64,000 bases of DNA from Pseudocercospora fijiensis CIRAD86 (Eukaryota > Ascomycota > Dothideomycetes > Mycosphaerellales > Mycosphaerellaceae), in assembly GCF_000340215.1 (NCBI RefSeq), contig NW_006921532.1:8685409-8749408 (forward strand). The letters run 5' to 3'. The notes under the pieces were generated by a model. It was not told where the DNA came from. It did no database searches and was given only the letters and a program-made list of their open reading frames with translations. Below, piece after piece: positions 53,120-63,392 of the stretch (positions within the stretch are counted from its first letter, which is position 1; every line of letters begins with the position of its first letter). Position numbers and translations under genes: made by a program.

Positions 53120-55948
53120 ATGGATAAGCTTCCATACCCAGAGGAGCTTCCACAATATAGTACGGCCGATCAGTATGCCAACATACGCCACCGTAGACGC
53201 TTTCGACGCCGCTTGATGCGAGTATTTGTCCTAGGCTTGATCGGAACTTTGATCTATTTGAACTGGACGCCCAATACTGAGGGATCTACACAAATCTTGT
53301 CTATCGAGCGCCTCCACGCTGAACACGCAAAATGTAGTCGGCTGCAGCACATTCCTCAAGACCCACAGTCATCTCGAACAAAAAGCATGAGACACTCTGA
53401 AAGTCAACAGCCCATCTTGATCAGGAATGCCACAGTCTGGACGGGAGAGCCGAGAGCGAAAAGCAGTATTGAAGATATCAGGACTGGCAAAGCTTACACA
53501 TGGTCTCATGCCGATCTGCTTCTTGAAGATGGTCTGATCAAGAAAGTTGGCCACCACATCGTAGATGAGAGCCTGCCTAAGAATGTGAAGATTATTGACG
53601 CTGGGGGACGGCAAGTGACCGCTGGAATCATTGATATGCATTCTCATACAGGAGTAGATAGTTTGCCTGCCTTGGACGGCGCACAAGACACGAATGAGCT
53701 ATCGAGCGACATAACTCCTTATGTGAGATCTCTTGATGGTCTGAATCCACTGGATCCACAAATCCGGGTCATCAAGAGCGGAGGTGTAACTACGTCCTTG
53801 ATCTTGCCCGGCAGTGGCAATAACATCGGCGGAGAGGCCTTCGTCATCAAGCATGCTGTTGGTCAAAGTAATGGTCGGCCTGAGCTCAGCATTGAAAGCC
53901 TTATAGCAGACCCCGATAAGACCTGGCGATACATGAAAATGGCTTGTGGTGAAAATGCGAAGAATGTATACGGAAAGGTTGGCGAACATGGACCGGTAAG
54001 CAGACTTGGCGAAGCATGGGAGTTTCGGCATGCTTTTGAACAAGCTGCAAAATACAAAAATTCTCAAGACGAGTGGTGTGCCACTGCAGACCGTATCGGG
54101 GCTCAGAATATGCAGTCCTATCTTCCTTCGGACCTGCGATGGGAAAGCTTGTCAGCAGTGTTACGAGGTCAGGTCCTGGTAAACACACACTGCTACACCA
54201 TTCCAGACCTGGAGTCTTTTATTGGCTACACTAATGAGTTCAATTTCTCCGTCCGAGCATTTCATCATGCTCATTCCACCTATCTGATTCCAGAAGTTCT
54301 GAAAAGGGCATACGGCGGACGAGCGCCTGCGGCTGCTCTCTTCGCCGACAATATGAATTACAAGACCGAAGCATATGTGGCATCTGAGCAGGCCGGAAAG
54401 ATTCTCTTTGAGAATGGTATCACTCCGGTATATGTTTCCGACAATCCGGTTCTCAATGCACAGCACGTTGTATTCGAGGCCGCCAAGGCATATCGGGCTG
54501 GGTTACCATATCATGCAGCATTGGCCGGCGTGACCAGCGCTTCTGCCGAGCTTCTCGGTCTTGGAAACAGAATTGGCAAGCTCAGGCCCAATTTCGATGC
54601 TGATGTGGTCATCTGGGACTCGGATCCTCTCGCTGTCGGTGCAACTCCTTTGCAGGTCTTCATCGATGGAGTGCCTCAATTTGAAGATCCTGTGGTTCTG
54701 GATAAACCCTTTACTGCTCCAATCAAGCATTTCGTGAGCCAGGAGGTGCAAGATCAGCCAACAGCGAAGAGTCGTATTGGATTCACAGGGGTATCGAAGA
54801 TCCTTCTGCCAGGCCATGAACAGATACTGGCCGAGGAATACAGCAACGTTGTCGTTGAAGATGGGCGAATCAGTTGCATCGGAAAATGTCACGAGGATGT
54901 CTCATCGCTTTCTGCTGCCGATATCATCAATTTGCAAGATGGTCACATAGCCCCTCCACTCACAGCATTTGGCTCATTGTTGGGCATAGAGGAAATCACA
55001 GCAGAAAGCACCACCTCCGATGGATCTCTCGACGAATCATCCTTCTCTGCGGCTATCGATGGTCTCAGATTCGAAGGCAAGAATCTGGCCGCAGCATACA
55101 GACACGGCGTGACGAAAGCCATCACAGCACCGAAATTCGCCTACGCAGACCACAAGGGCATCTCAGCGGGTTTCCGCGTCGGCGCGAAGCACGCTCTGGA
55201 AAAAGGTGCTATTTTCAACCCACACATCGCTCTGCACTATACCTTGACATCTGATGTAAAAAGCGCCAAGACTCCTTCAATCTCCAGTGCAATCGCAGAA
55301 TTAAGATCTAAGCTTCTCAAAGCCATCACCACCTCCCAGAAAGAAGGCGAAATTCAACCCGCAGAAGAAGTCGCTCTTTCCAAAGTCGTGAACGGCAGCC
55401 TACCCCTCGTCCTCGGCATCCACTCAGCAGACACAATCGCCTCCATTCTCCGGCTCAAGAGCGAGATCGACACCGCCACCAACTCCACCCTCCGCCTCGC
55501 AATCCTCGGAGGCGCGGAATCCTACATCCTCGCAAACGAACTCGCCGCAGCAGACGTAGGCGTAATCTTAGCACCACTCTTCAGCTACGCAGCAACCTGG
55601 GATCAACGCAGGGCATTGACGGGAGCTCCACTCACGAATGGCACGGCAATCGACGTGCTTCACGCTGCAGGAGTGAAAGTTGCCATTGGCGTCGACGAAG
55701 ATTGGGAAGCGAGAGATTTGTTTCTGCAGGCTGGGATTGTGCAAATTAATTCTGGTGGGAAGATTGACGAGAAAGAGGCTTTGGCTTTGGCTTCGAGGAA
55801 CATTTGTGAGATTCTGGGTTTGGAGGGACTTGAAGAGAAGGGTTCGGATCTTGGGGAGTTTGTCGTGTTTGATGGCAATCCTCTCACGATCAATGGTCAA
55901 GTACGAGCTGTTGCGGATGGTAGAGGATTGGTTAGTGTTTGGGCGTGA
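53120..55948 (+). CDS. Membrane-anchored amidohydrolase-superfamily protein
   Basis: Predicted metal-dependent hydrolase of the imidazolonepropionase-like group; substrate unknown. Single exon, 942 residues from the ATG at 53120. A basic cytosolic start (R-H-R-R-R-F-R-R-R-L) precedes one membrane segment (V-F-V-L-G-L-I-G-T-L-I-Y-L), so the enzyme is probably lumenal or extracellular. The first half has the metal motif D-M-H-S-H, H-C-Y-T-I-P-D-L, H-H-A-H-S-T-Y and V-S-D-N-P-V, and closes with F-D-A-D-V-V-I-W-D-S-D-P. The second half (from about residue 555) repeats the pattern (N-V-V-V-E-D-G-R-I, later F-V-V-F-D-G-N-P) but has no HxH, so it looks like a second, non-catalytic amidohydrolase unit. 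Confidence 0.82.
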   Translation: MDKLPYPEELPQYSTADQYANIRHRRRFRRRLMRVFVLGLIGTLIYLNWTPNTEGSTQILSIERLHAEHAKCSRLQHIPQDPQSSRTKSMRHSESQQPILIRNATVWTGEPRAKSSIEDIRTGKAYTWSHADLLLEDGLIKKVGHHIVDESLPKNVKIIDAGGRQVTAGIIDMHSHTGVDSLPALDGAQDTNELSSDITPYVRSLDGLNPLDPQIRVIKSGGVTTSLILPGSGNNIGGEAFVIKHAVGQSNGRPELSIESLIADPDKTWRYMKMACGENAKNVYGKVGEHGPVSRLGEAWEFRHAFEQAAKYKNSQDEWCATADRIGAQNMQSYLPSDLRWESLSAVLRGQVLVNTHCYTIPDLESFIGYTNEFNFSVRAFHHAHSTYLIPEVLKRAYGGRAPAAALFADNMNYKTEAYVASEQAGKILFENGITPVYVSDNPVLNAQHVVFEAAKAYRAGLPYHAALAGVTSASAELLGLGNRIGKLRPNFDADVVIWDSDPLAVGATPLQVFIDGVPQFEDPVVLDKPFTAPIKHFVSQEVQDQPTAKSRIGFTGVSKILLPGHEQILAEEYSNVVVEDGRISCIGKCHEDVSSLSAADIINLQDGHIAPPLTAFGSLLGIEEITAESTTSDGSLDESSFSAAIDGLRFEGKNLAAAYRHGVTKAITAPKFAYADHKGISAGFRVGAKHALEKGAIFNPHIALHYTLTSDVKSAKTPSISSAIAELRSKLLKAITTSQKEGEIQPAEEVALSKVVNGSLPLVLGIHSADTIASILRLKSEIDTATNSTLRLAILGGAESYILANELAAADVGVILAPLFSYAATWDQRRALTGAPLTNGTAIDVLHAAGVKVAIGVDEDWEARDLFLQAGIVQINSGGKIDEKEALALASRNICEILGLEGLEEKGSDLGEFVVFDGNPLTINGQVRAVADGRGLVSVWA

Positions 55949-56730
55949 GGAAAGGTGCGAATGTATTACTTTGAGAAGTATTTGATATGATTGATACTCA
56001 TGGCTATATTATGCTCCAAATCTGCAGAATCCATCCTGTCCACCCCCGTGCATGCCTCTTCCTGCATCCCGTCGTCTCTGTTCGAATGAGATTCCTCCCA
56101 CGTGCCGACTAAACCAAAAAAGAGATGATCAAGTCACCTTGCAAGCTTCTTCGGAGAGGCAACAGTAAACGGGAACGATCCAATCCGAATAGTCCCAAGC
56201 TTGAATTCCAATCAGTGAGATAGTAACATGAGTAGAGGTTATTTTTGCAACCGTTCTGCAACCTCAACACAGGTGGATTTCTTCAACCACATTCGGAAGG
56301 CTCTCTGCGATTCTGATTAGCCTTGCTATAACTCTACAAGGTCGACATTCGGGAGAGATTTTCGACTTTTCTTAGATAGGATTTGTGGACCTTGATACCT
56401 CTGTTGTTGAAGGGGCGCTTTGCATCTCGACGTTTCCTAAATACAAAACACATCTACCGCCTTTGAAGTGAATACCATTCCAACTCTAAATACAGACAAC
56501 GTTTTTTTGTTTGTTTTTCACTCTTTTCTATCACCCAGTGACGCCTGGTTGATCCCGACCCAAGAAGAAAAAGGCGATAAATGCTAAAGTCCCTCTCTCC
56601 CTGCACTACCGCCTGTTGTCTGTATTGTTTCCTGGTCTTCCGAAGGTAACAAAACACATAAATACAAAAGGAAACACTTCTTGTTGATCAGACACGTGAT
56701 TCCTTGCTCGCCTGACCCTTGACTTCGCCA
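55949..56730. other. Convergent intergenic region
   Basis: About 780 bp between the amidohydrolase and the small secreted protein 3' ends. No gene recognised. Confidence 0.35.
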
Positions 56731-57090
56731 TTATATAGGGTGGCGACATGTAACCCTGTAGGAATTGATAGCCTTCCTTCCCCACGAATAATCGTCAAAG
56801 CAGCCGTTGCGACCCGACGTCTCTCCGTCGAAGAAGGCGACTTGGGACCCACATCGGTTGTCGTTGTAGACATATACATTGCATGGTACACCCTCTGTCC
56901 CATCGAAGTGTACATAGACTGAGATTCCGCTAGGAGAAACGGACCAACATCTGCTCTCCCAGCCTGGCGAGTTGGTTCCGAAGTTGAATACACCGACTTG
57001 AGGGTTTGTACATCCAATTCCGCCATATACCTTAACGAAGTGGGCATACGCTGTTGGGATAACAGCTGCAAAGATAACTGCGTAATGCAT
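56731..57090 (-). CDS. Small secreted cysteine-rich protein (candidate effector)
   Basis: Single exon, 119 residues, starting at the ATG at 57090. Residues 1-16 form a signal peptide (M-H-Y-A-V-I-F-A-A-V-I-P-T-A-Y-A). The mature part, about 103 residues, has six cysteines (G-I-G-C, S-R-C-W, V-P-C-N, N-R-C-G, N-G-C-F, V-T-C-R), enough for three disulfides. Gly, Asn, Tyr and aromatic residues are frequent. No membrane segment, GPI signal or known domain was seen. These traits are those of fungal apoplastic effectors or small defence or killer-like proteins; the function is unknown. A TATA box lies about 155 bp upstream and long non-coding DNA flanks it. Confidence 0.75.
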   Translation of the reverse strand: MHYAVIFAAVIPTAYAHFVKVYGGIGCTNPQVGVFNFGTNSPGWESRCWSVSPSGISVYVHFDGTEGVPCNVYVYNDNRCGSQVAFFDGETSGRNGCFDDYSWGRKAINSYRVTCRHPI

Positions 57091-57243
57091 CTTTGAAATC
57101 GGATGTCGAATTTCGTCCAGAGTCTCTAGGTTGGTGTTTCGCAAACCGTCGAGTTGGGGTCGAATAGTGTTGTAGGATAAGGATGGGGTAGTTTCGATGT
57201 AGGACGGATGTCTTGATCTGATGTCTGGATGGAAACGTGTTCC

Positions 57244-57251
57244 TTTATATA
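57244..57251 (-). promoter_or_regulatory. TATA box of the small secreted protein gene
   Basis: tatataaa on the minus strand, about 155 bp upstream of the ATG at 57090, consistent with a strongly regulated gene. Confidence 0.45.
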
Positions 57252-58717
57252 TCCTACAGTGGGTATCTGTCTGGTAGTCTAGAGTGTTCTTGAGGATTTT
57301 AAAATTTGATCCAACACAACAGAAAAGGCAAATTGCAGTATTGCACAGTAGGAATTGTATATGCCGGCCGTGCATAGACCCCGATATGTAACATAGTGCA
57401 CGTATGGGCGTAGCTGAGACTACTTACGGCAGTAGCAACGAGCGTAGGTAGAAGGAAGAAAGGTTGTTGCCGGTAACACCTGTTGACGCCCGTTGGTACT
57501 TGGTAGCTGATTGGGTCTACGTCGCTTTGGCTAAACAAGCCTGTTTAGTCAGTCAGATTTGATCAAATAAGCCCTTCTAGAACATCGCATGCCTGTTCAT
57601 TAAAATAGCGCAATTTGCTTAAGTTTCAGGTGTTGTTTGGCCACAGAAGGCGTTGTTCAGCCAAAGGCAAGTCCGTATACCGTACAAACTAGATTTTCAA
57701 GCCGCCTACCAAGGACACAGAAGGCAATCCTTGCCACCTTCATTTTGCCGAAACAATATGCCTAGGTATAGCGACAATTACGTCGGAGCAATAACAGTAG
57801 TGTTCTTTGCCGAAGCTAACTAAGAAGGTCCGGTTATCGAAGAGCGAGAGCAAGAGCCGCTGGGCAAAGGGTTAGTTCTACAAGGTACTAAGCAGAGTCT
57901 ATTCAACAGCCGTTGTCCCCCTTCGAATTCAGACCTTACCCCCTGTCCATATATATACGCTAAGGAAACCATTCAACCATGTTTCTTACCAAATTCCTTG
58001 CCAGGAGATAGAGCGGAGTTCAGTCCGCATACGACAGCAAGCGCATTGCAGCATACCAAGCTATACCAAGTATACCAAGCATATGGAGGGTGGATTTAGC
58101 GAAGTGCAGTGCCATAAGAGCCGCTCTTTCGTCAAATACCAAATGAAATACTAATCAAACAGGCGCCATCCAGTCAAACCGGTACGTTGACGAAACGTCG
58201 CCAGCACCGGAAGAAACGCTTGTTCGTGCACATTGTAACATTGACGTGGCCAGGGCCTGCATCTGCGAACGGTTGGCAGCAGGCATATACTACAGCGGCC
58301 TGCGATCCCCTATTCCGTACCTGATTCGTTTACCTTCATTCACCAACCGTGAAACCGTTGCATAGATAGAAAGGCAAATGATACACCATGGCGTCCGTGC
58401 ACGCGGCGGATGTAACGCTTTACGTCTTCTGAGTAGAACTTTCACGTCTGCATCTGCATCAACCTCTGTGCCGCCGGAGGCCTATTTTTGCTGGCAAGGC
58501 AAATCATAGTAGAGTAGGGATTCTGAAGTTGGATCTGGTGTGGCTTGGTGGAAAGGCAAGTTGTTGTAACGGGTCTCCAAATGGTATGCTAGGGTATCTT
58601 CAACCAGCCAGCTGGGTCATGCGGCTCACCGCTCGATCATACTCCAATCATTGCTTGCTCGCTAGAGAGCACTTTCCCCCCCTTTCTATTATCATGAGCC
58701 ATTTCAATCATCACCTT
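57252..58717. other. Intergenic stretch without a supported gene
   Basis: About 1.5 kb of moderately AT-rich unique DNA between the secreted protein promoter and the exportin 3' end. A short taccaag tandem lies near 58065-58080. No gene recognised. Confidence 0.4.
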
Positions 58718-61700
58718 CTACCGCTTTGCTTGCTGGACGAATGAGGCGAAGAATTTGCGGAACCCGAGGACGTCGCCACCAATGCTTCCGAAATATGACT
58801 GAATTCCATCGTCACTTGCGCCTAGACTGCGAAGCTCATTCTGAAGCTGCGATTGGTATGTGACACCATTCTTGCGAAGGATCGTCCATTGCAAGCTTGC
58901 GGCTTCTTGCAGTACGCTTCGCATCTGTGCGTCTTGTGCAGTCCTTGCCGTCAGAGACGAGATCAACGTCCACGGAAGAGGAGCGAATTGCGCAAGAATG
59001 AAGTTGTCGAAACCAGGTAGAGTGGGTTGCGGGGTGGCGTCGACTGCCACATCTGGACCACCCCAGATGCTGGTCAGCTTGGTGAGAACTGAAAAGGCAA
59101 GTCGTGCACTCTGCGGATCGGAGACATCAGTGGAGAAGCGTGTGATCGAAGAGATGAATGCGTCGAATGTGCCTTGGTTGGCAGGACTGACCAGAACTGA
59201 CCCTAATTCATTATTCAGGATGACCAGGATGAAGTTCAGGTATTCGCGCTGCAGTTCTCGCAGCTGTATTTCATCGTCTGTGCCAGACGCCTGTATCGAC
59301 AGACCGGAAAACACACGTTGGAGGAGTGGCGACAGCAATTGATCGAGAATGTCCGCGATCTCTGTCTTGAACCCATAGACCACTTGGCCCAGCGTGCGAA
59401 GAAACATTGCCATCTCGTCGTTCGAAGACGCTGATGACAGAAGACCTTCAATCCATCTCGGTAGCTGAGGGAGGACTTGCGCGCCTAGCACACCGAGAAA
59501 CCGCGAAAAGGCGTGACGGGCAGCAGCTCGAAGATCTGAGTGCTGCTTGAGGTTCTCCAGTGCAATAAGAATGCTGTCACTAGCTCCAACGAACTCTTGT
59601 GAGACTTCGGTAGAGGGCGGACCGCCATGCGTGAGCCCTGGTGTCCAGTCCGAAAAGCCATTTGCAAGTGACCCAAGTGCCATAATGACGTGATGGATTT
59701 GTAGGACACTTCTCTCATCTCCGTTCTTCGCAGCTTGAAGATGATTAGACAAGTCTGCAGACAATGGATTGATGACCGTTTGTGCGATTGCTACCTTGTT
59801 CGGCGTAGGCACATTTTGGGTGGAGGATACCAGGCCAATGGCCTCGAACAGGTATAGCTGGCTTTGGAAAGCAGCATCAGCGGACTGGGCATTCTCCTCG
59901 GAAGAGGCATCGTCATCATCCCTACCACTCTGTAGCTCTGCCTTGATGGGTAAGAGGTCAGAAATGGCTTGAACGACCGTCTGGGCGTACTCTCCCAATT
60001 GAGCCCTCAGATGCTTGGCAAAACGTTGCAGCAAATACCACGACCGCAACTTTATCTTGGTATGGTCGCTGTGCACAAATTGGACAAAGTTCTCCAGGAC
60101 TCGAGGTATGTTCGCAGAGTTCTGCTCGAAGAATTGAACGTATCGTACGCAAATCTCCATGTACTGAAGCTGTACTGCAGGGTGGGGATAATAGGCAAGC
60201 TCAGATGCCACGAGGGTCGACATCATTTCCACAAGACGTGTCGCTGCTTCTGAAGACGGCCGGGTCTTTGCATAAAGTCCGCCATTTTTGATAGCGAGCT
60301 CACCAAAGTGATGCATCTCTAAAAGTGCGAGGTCCAGGTCTCTCCAGTTCGGGCTGTCGGATGTGCCAAGCCGACTCAAGGTGTTCGCCATGACTCTGCT
60401 CAGTGTGTCCATGTAAATCTGTTCATCAACAGCAGCCACTGTTTGCTGAAGAACGTGAAGGCGCTTACGAAGTTCCTGAAACTCAGCCTCATCCGTCTGC
60501 TCATCTTCATCGCCCCAAGAAGCTGTATCGTCGTACTTCATCTTTGCAATGATGGTGTCCAGAATCGGCTGAAGCATGCTCTTATAATGCTCCGGCAAGC
60601 TCCCTTTCGCCTTCTTCATCTTCCGGAACATTGTGAGGAGGTCGGTCAGCGATGGAATGACTGTAGCAGAGATTTCGTCATAATCGTCGCCGAAGAAGCG
60701 TAACAGAAATGGCACGAATGTCTGCAACTGCTGGTCGGCTTTAGTCCGAGTCTGCTCGTCGACGCCTTCTGTATCAAGAATCTTGACCACATCGAAGACG
60801 ACATTGTTGACAAGCTTGGCAACCGTCTCGGCCAAGTCAGTGTCGTATTCGGCCGTGGTTCGAAGATCTGCCAGGGCTGGGCTAGCAACAAGCTGATCTA
60901 CGATCGTACCAAGATTGAGGTAATTGATCAACTCCACTTTGTCGTTTGGCCGCATCTTCTTGCCAACCGTTTCCGTAAAGGTGTCGATAGCTGCGTCTCG
61001 CGCCTTAGCCTCCTTGCTATCTGCAGAGAAGGTGCCTTGCTGGCCAGCAATTTCGAGCAGAGCGCCCTGGATACGCTCGTTGACGACAAGCCAAATGTCG
61101 ATCCAGCTCACCCATTTTGCAATTGTCCTGAGACACATATCCACCAGCGTGAGATCAAATTGTCTCCAGTTGGCCAAGATGCCTTGCCATATGTTTGCGA
61201 TCTTGTCGACATCTCTTGCCCTGACCATATCCTTCAGCTCCATACTGCGTCTCTGTTCTTCTTGTGTCCTGGGAATTATCAGATCCGCAATCTCGTCATG
61301 AATCGAGCCCAGGATGCGTAGGAGCATGACCATTCCCGCCCGTGAAGCTCCATTGCCCGCATCCGTGCCAGCCAAAGCTATGAAGTCATCGAAGAAGTTG
61401 GACCAGTCCGAGGCATAGAGGGAAGTGAAGAGGTATGTGATGGTCTGGGTGAGTTTGTTCTGAATGGAGGGCGTGTCGACGTCCGTGGAGCCTGGAGCGT
61501 AGAAGCGACCAATATACTCCATCAAACGCTGCCGCACCTGGTTCAGGCCCGTCTGATCCAGGCGCTGCATCTGCACGGCATTGTTCACAATCTCCAAGCA
61601 GACTAGCCGCACCACTTCTGAAGGCGACGGATCGCGCGTGAACAAGGCCAGACAGACTTGCCAGGCGTTCGGGTCTTCGCGCAATACGGTGAGGAATTGG

Positions 61701-61777
61701 TAGGCCTGTGCCTTAAGATTCCCGTCGATTTCTGGCCTGAAAGCGAGCTCAATGGCGCTCTCGACCTGCGACTCCAT
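58718..61777 (-). CDS. LOS1: Exportin-T (tRNA exportin)
   Basis: Karyopherin that carries mature tRNA with Ran-GTP through nuclear pores. Single exon, 1019 residues; the start is the ATG at 61777, as the longer frame begins with GTG. The N-terminus (M-E-S-Q-V-E-S-A-I-E-L-A-F, Q-A-Y-Q-F-L) and the exportin-1-like block at about residues 95-240 (L-T-Q-T-I-T-Y-L-F-T-S-L-Y, W-x-x-F-F-D-D-F-I-A-L) match the Xpo-t family. The rest is HEAT-like helical repeats, with an acidic insert (D-D-D-D-A-S-S-E-E-N) and the conserved H-x-T-x-I-K-L-R-S-W-Y-L-L-Q-R-F. The gene is complete. Confidence 0.94.
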   Translation of the reverse strand: MESQVESAIELAFRPEIDGNLKAQAYQFLTVLREDPNAWQVCLALFTRDPSPSEVVRLVCLEIVNNAVQMQRLDQTGLNQVRQRLMEYIGRFYAPGSTDVDTPSIQNKLTQTITYLFTSLYASDWSNFFDDFIALAGTDAGNGASRAGMVMLLRILGSIHDEIADLIIPRTQEEQRRSMELKDMVRARDVDKIANIWQGILANWRQFDLTLVDMCLRTIAKWVSWIDIWLVVNERIQGALLEIAGQQGTFSADSKEAKARDAAIDTFTETVGKKMRPNDKVELINYLNLGTIVDQLVASPALADLRTTAEYDTDLAETVAKLVNNVVFDVVKILDTEGVDEQTRTKADQQLQTFVPFLLRFFGDDYDEISATVIPSLTDLLTMFRKMKKAKGSLPEHYKSMLQPILDTIIAKMKYDDTASWGDEDEQTDEAEFQELRKRLHVLQQTVAAVDEQIYMDTLSRVMANTLSRLGTSDSPNWRDLDLALLEMHHFGELAIKNGGLYAKTRPSSEAATRLVEMMSTLVASELAYYPHPAVQLQYMEICVRYVQFFEQNSANIPRVLENFVQFVHSDHTKIKLRSWYLLQRFAKHLRAQLGEYAQTVVQAISDLLPIKAELQSGRDDDDASSEENAQSADAAFQSQLYLFEAIGLVSSTQNVPTPNKVAIAQTVINPLSADLSNHLQAAKNGDERSVLQIHHVIMALGSLANGFSDWTPGLTHGGPPSTEVSQEFVGASDSILIALENLKQHSDLRAAARHAFSRFLGVLGAQVLPQLPRWIEGLLSSASSNDEMAMFLRTLGQVVYGFKTEIADILDQLLSPLLQRVFSGLSIQASGTDDEIQLRELQREYLNFILVILNNELGSVLVSPANQGTFDAFISSITRFSTDVSDPQSARLAFSVLTKLTSIWGGPDVAVDATPQPTLPGFDNFILAQFAPLPWTLISSLTARTAQDAQMRSVLQEAASLQWTILRKNGVTYQSQLQNELRSLGASDDGIQSYFGSIGGDVLGFRKFFASFVQQAKR

Positions 61778-62375
61778 GTTTGGTCCAAGCCAAGTCACCG
61801 CGAATTGATGTTATGGTCGTGTGCTGAATTGAACATGGCAGCTTGTGCCCGCGCTAGGAGTGGAAGTGACTCTATGCCTTCATATTCCTCGTCTCGCTAT
61901 GCTCTTCTTTGTTCGTAGCTTTCAATTTATGTCGGCGTGTCTATGCGGCGGTGAGTCAAGCAAGGTGCTTTCGATGTCGGACTTCGCTGCGATAGGACTG
62001 CAATGTGTTGTCGGCCGTGACGTGGAGATTGCAAAGCGGCGGTACGGGAGAGGTTCGGCAGGTCGTCGAATGGCAGTGATGGAATGGTGGTTTGGATTAT
62101 GTCTTCACTTGTTACAGCTACGCTGTCGTGTGCTTTGAAACTTTCTCAGATGCAAGCCCCACTTTGACAGGAGCCGGAAGAGAGCTTGCATCATGTCACA
62201 TGTTCACATGCGTGTACGGGGATCAGTCAGATTGCTAGCAGTGAGCCAATACGAATGAACAGCTACGAGAGTCGTGATGATTTATGTACATTCGCGGAGA
62301 GTGCCATCTCCTGTGGGTATCGCAGAAACAGCCGTGATCATGAATGCCCCAAACCCCCATTGACATTATAGCTTT
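61778..62375. other. Intergenic region upstream of exportin-T
   Basis: Holds the exportin promoter and the 3' end of the membrane protein gene to the right. No gene recognised. Confidence 0.35.
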
Positions 62376-63392
62376 TCATCTGGCATCAGGCATTCCTTTC
62401 GATCTCACCTGCACGCTCTGCAGCTCATAGCTCAGCTCTCGGAATGGTAATGACCTGCTAGGCCCCGCTGACGAGACGCCTCCATTAAGTTGAGTGAACG
62501 CCACTGTCCGGGGCGTCATCGGATTATGCACGCCAAAACCAGGCGTGTTAGGCGTCTTTGGGAGATTGAGGAAGAGTTGTCGATTCTTCTCTCTTCGTTC
62601 GTCCTTCGTTAGACCCTCGTCGTCGCTGTACATCGATAGCTTCTTCATCTCCAAGTTCGATTGATATTCCGCTTCACGTTCGATCTTCTCGCGTTGTGTT
62701 GGAATACAATTCCATGCTGAATAGCCAAGATATGCTATGAAGAGGACGCTGCATTCGTGTGAGTGCTGGATCAGTCTGATCCCGTATTAGAGACACTTAC
62801 AGCATGACAATTGTGACGGCGAAGCTCGCTCGAGCTTGTAGACAATAGCCCTTGTTGCCTGGCTCTGCATGTTTGCAGCCTTTGCTGAGATACCACGGCA
62901 TGCTAAGTGAAGGAAGATCCTTGTCGCTCGTGTCCGGTCTGGATTGGTTGTACACGCTGACAGAGTATAGTGCCACCAGCAAAGCATGACAGAAGACGCT
63001 CAAAGCCGGAATGAAAATGTGCATCACATACATGGCACTCTTCGCCAGTAAAACGAACATGCTGAGGATGGATATGACAACATTGAACTGTGTCATGCTG
63101 TACATGCGTTAGTGTCTCATTCCTTTGACAAGAAAGTTATCTGCACCACGTACTAGCGGCTCCATATGAGAGGAATATGTGCTGGTCTCCAGTTCGCATA
63201 GTCGTAGAGGATCGAGTTGGGCGCGCTGTTGAAATTTGCATCGAAGCCATTCTGCCATAGCTTCGTGCGGTATGTGTTCGGGTGCGCGATGCCCATGAGC
63301 GCAAGCATTGCTACAGTCAAGGGGAACTCCAAGATCATCAATCCGATGAAGATCTTCGGTATGCGCCATTCTCTCGCGAACCAGAACCTCAT
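62376..63392 (-). CDS. Four-helix membrane protein of unknown function
   Basis: I do not know the family; the layout resembles fungal MARVEL-like proteins. Exons 63154-63392, 62801-63097 and 62376-62748 join to 302 residues across introns of 56 bp (gtacgt, branch ctaac) and 52 bp (gtaagt). Four membrane segments: I-F-I-G-L-M-I-L-E-F-P-L, V-V-I-S-I-L-S-M-F-V-L-L, I-F-I-P-A-L-S-V-F-C-H-A-L-L, and V-T-I-V-M-L-V-L-F-I-A-Y-L. A loop before the last one has two Cys (K-G-C-K-H, G-Y-C-L). The cytosolic tail is charged and has P-K-T-P-N-T-P-G-F and P-M-T-P-R-T-V, possible phosphorylation sites. A gtgaga near the end might be another donor, so the last residues are uncertain. Confidence 0.7.
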
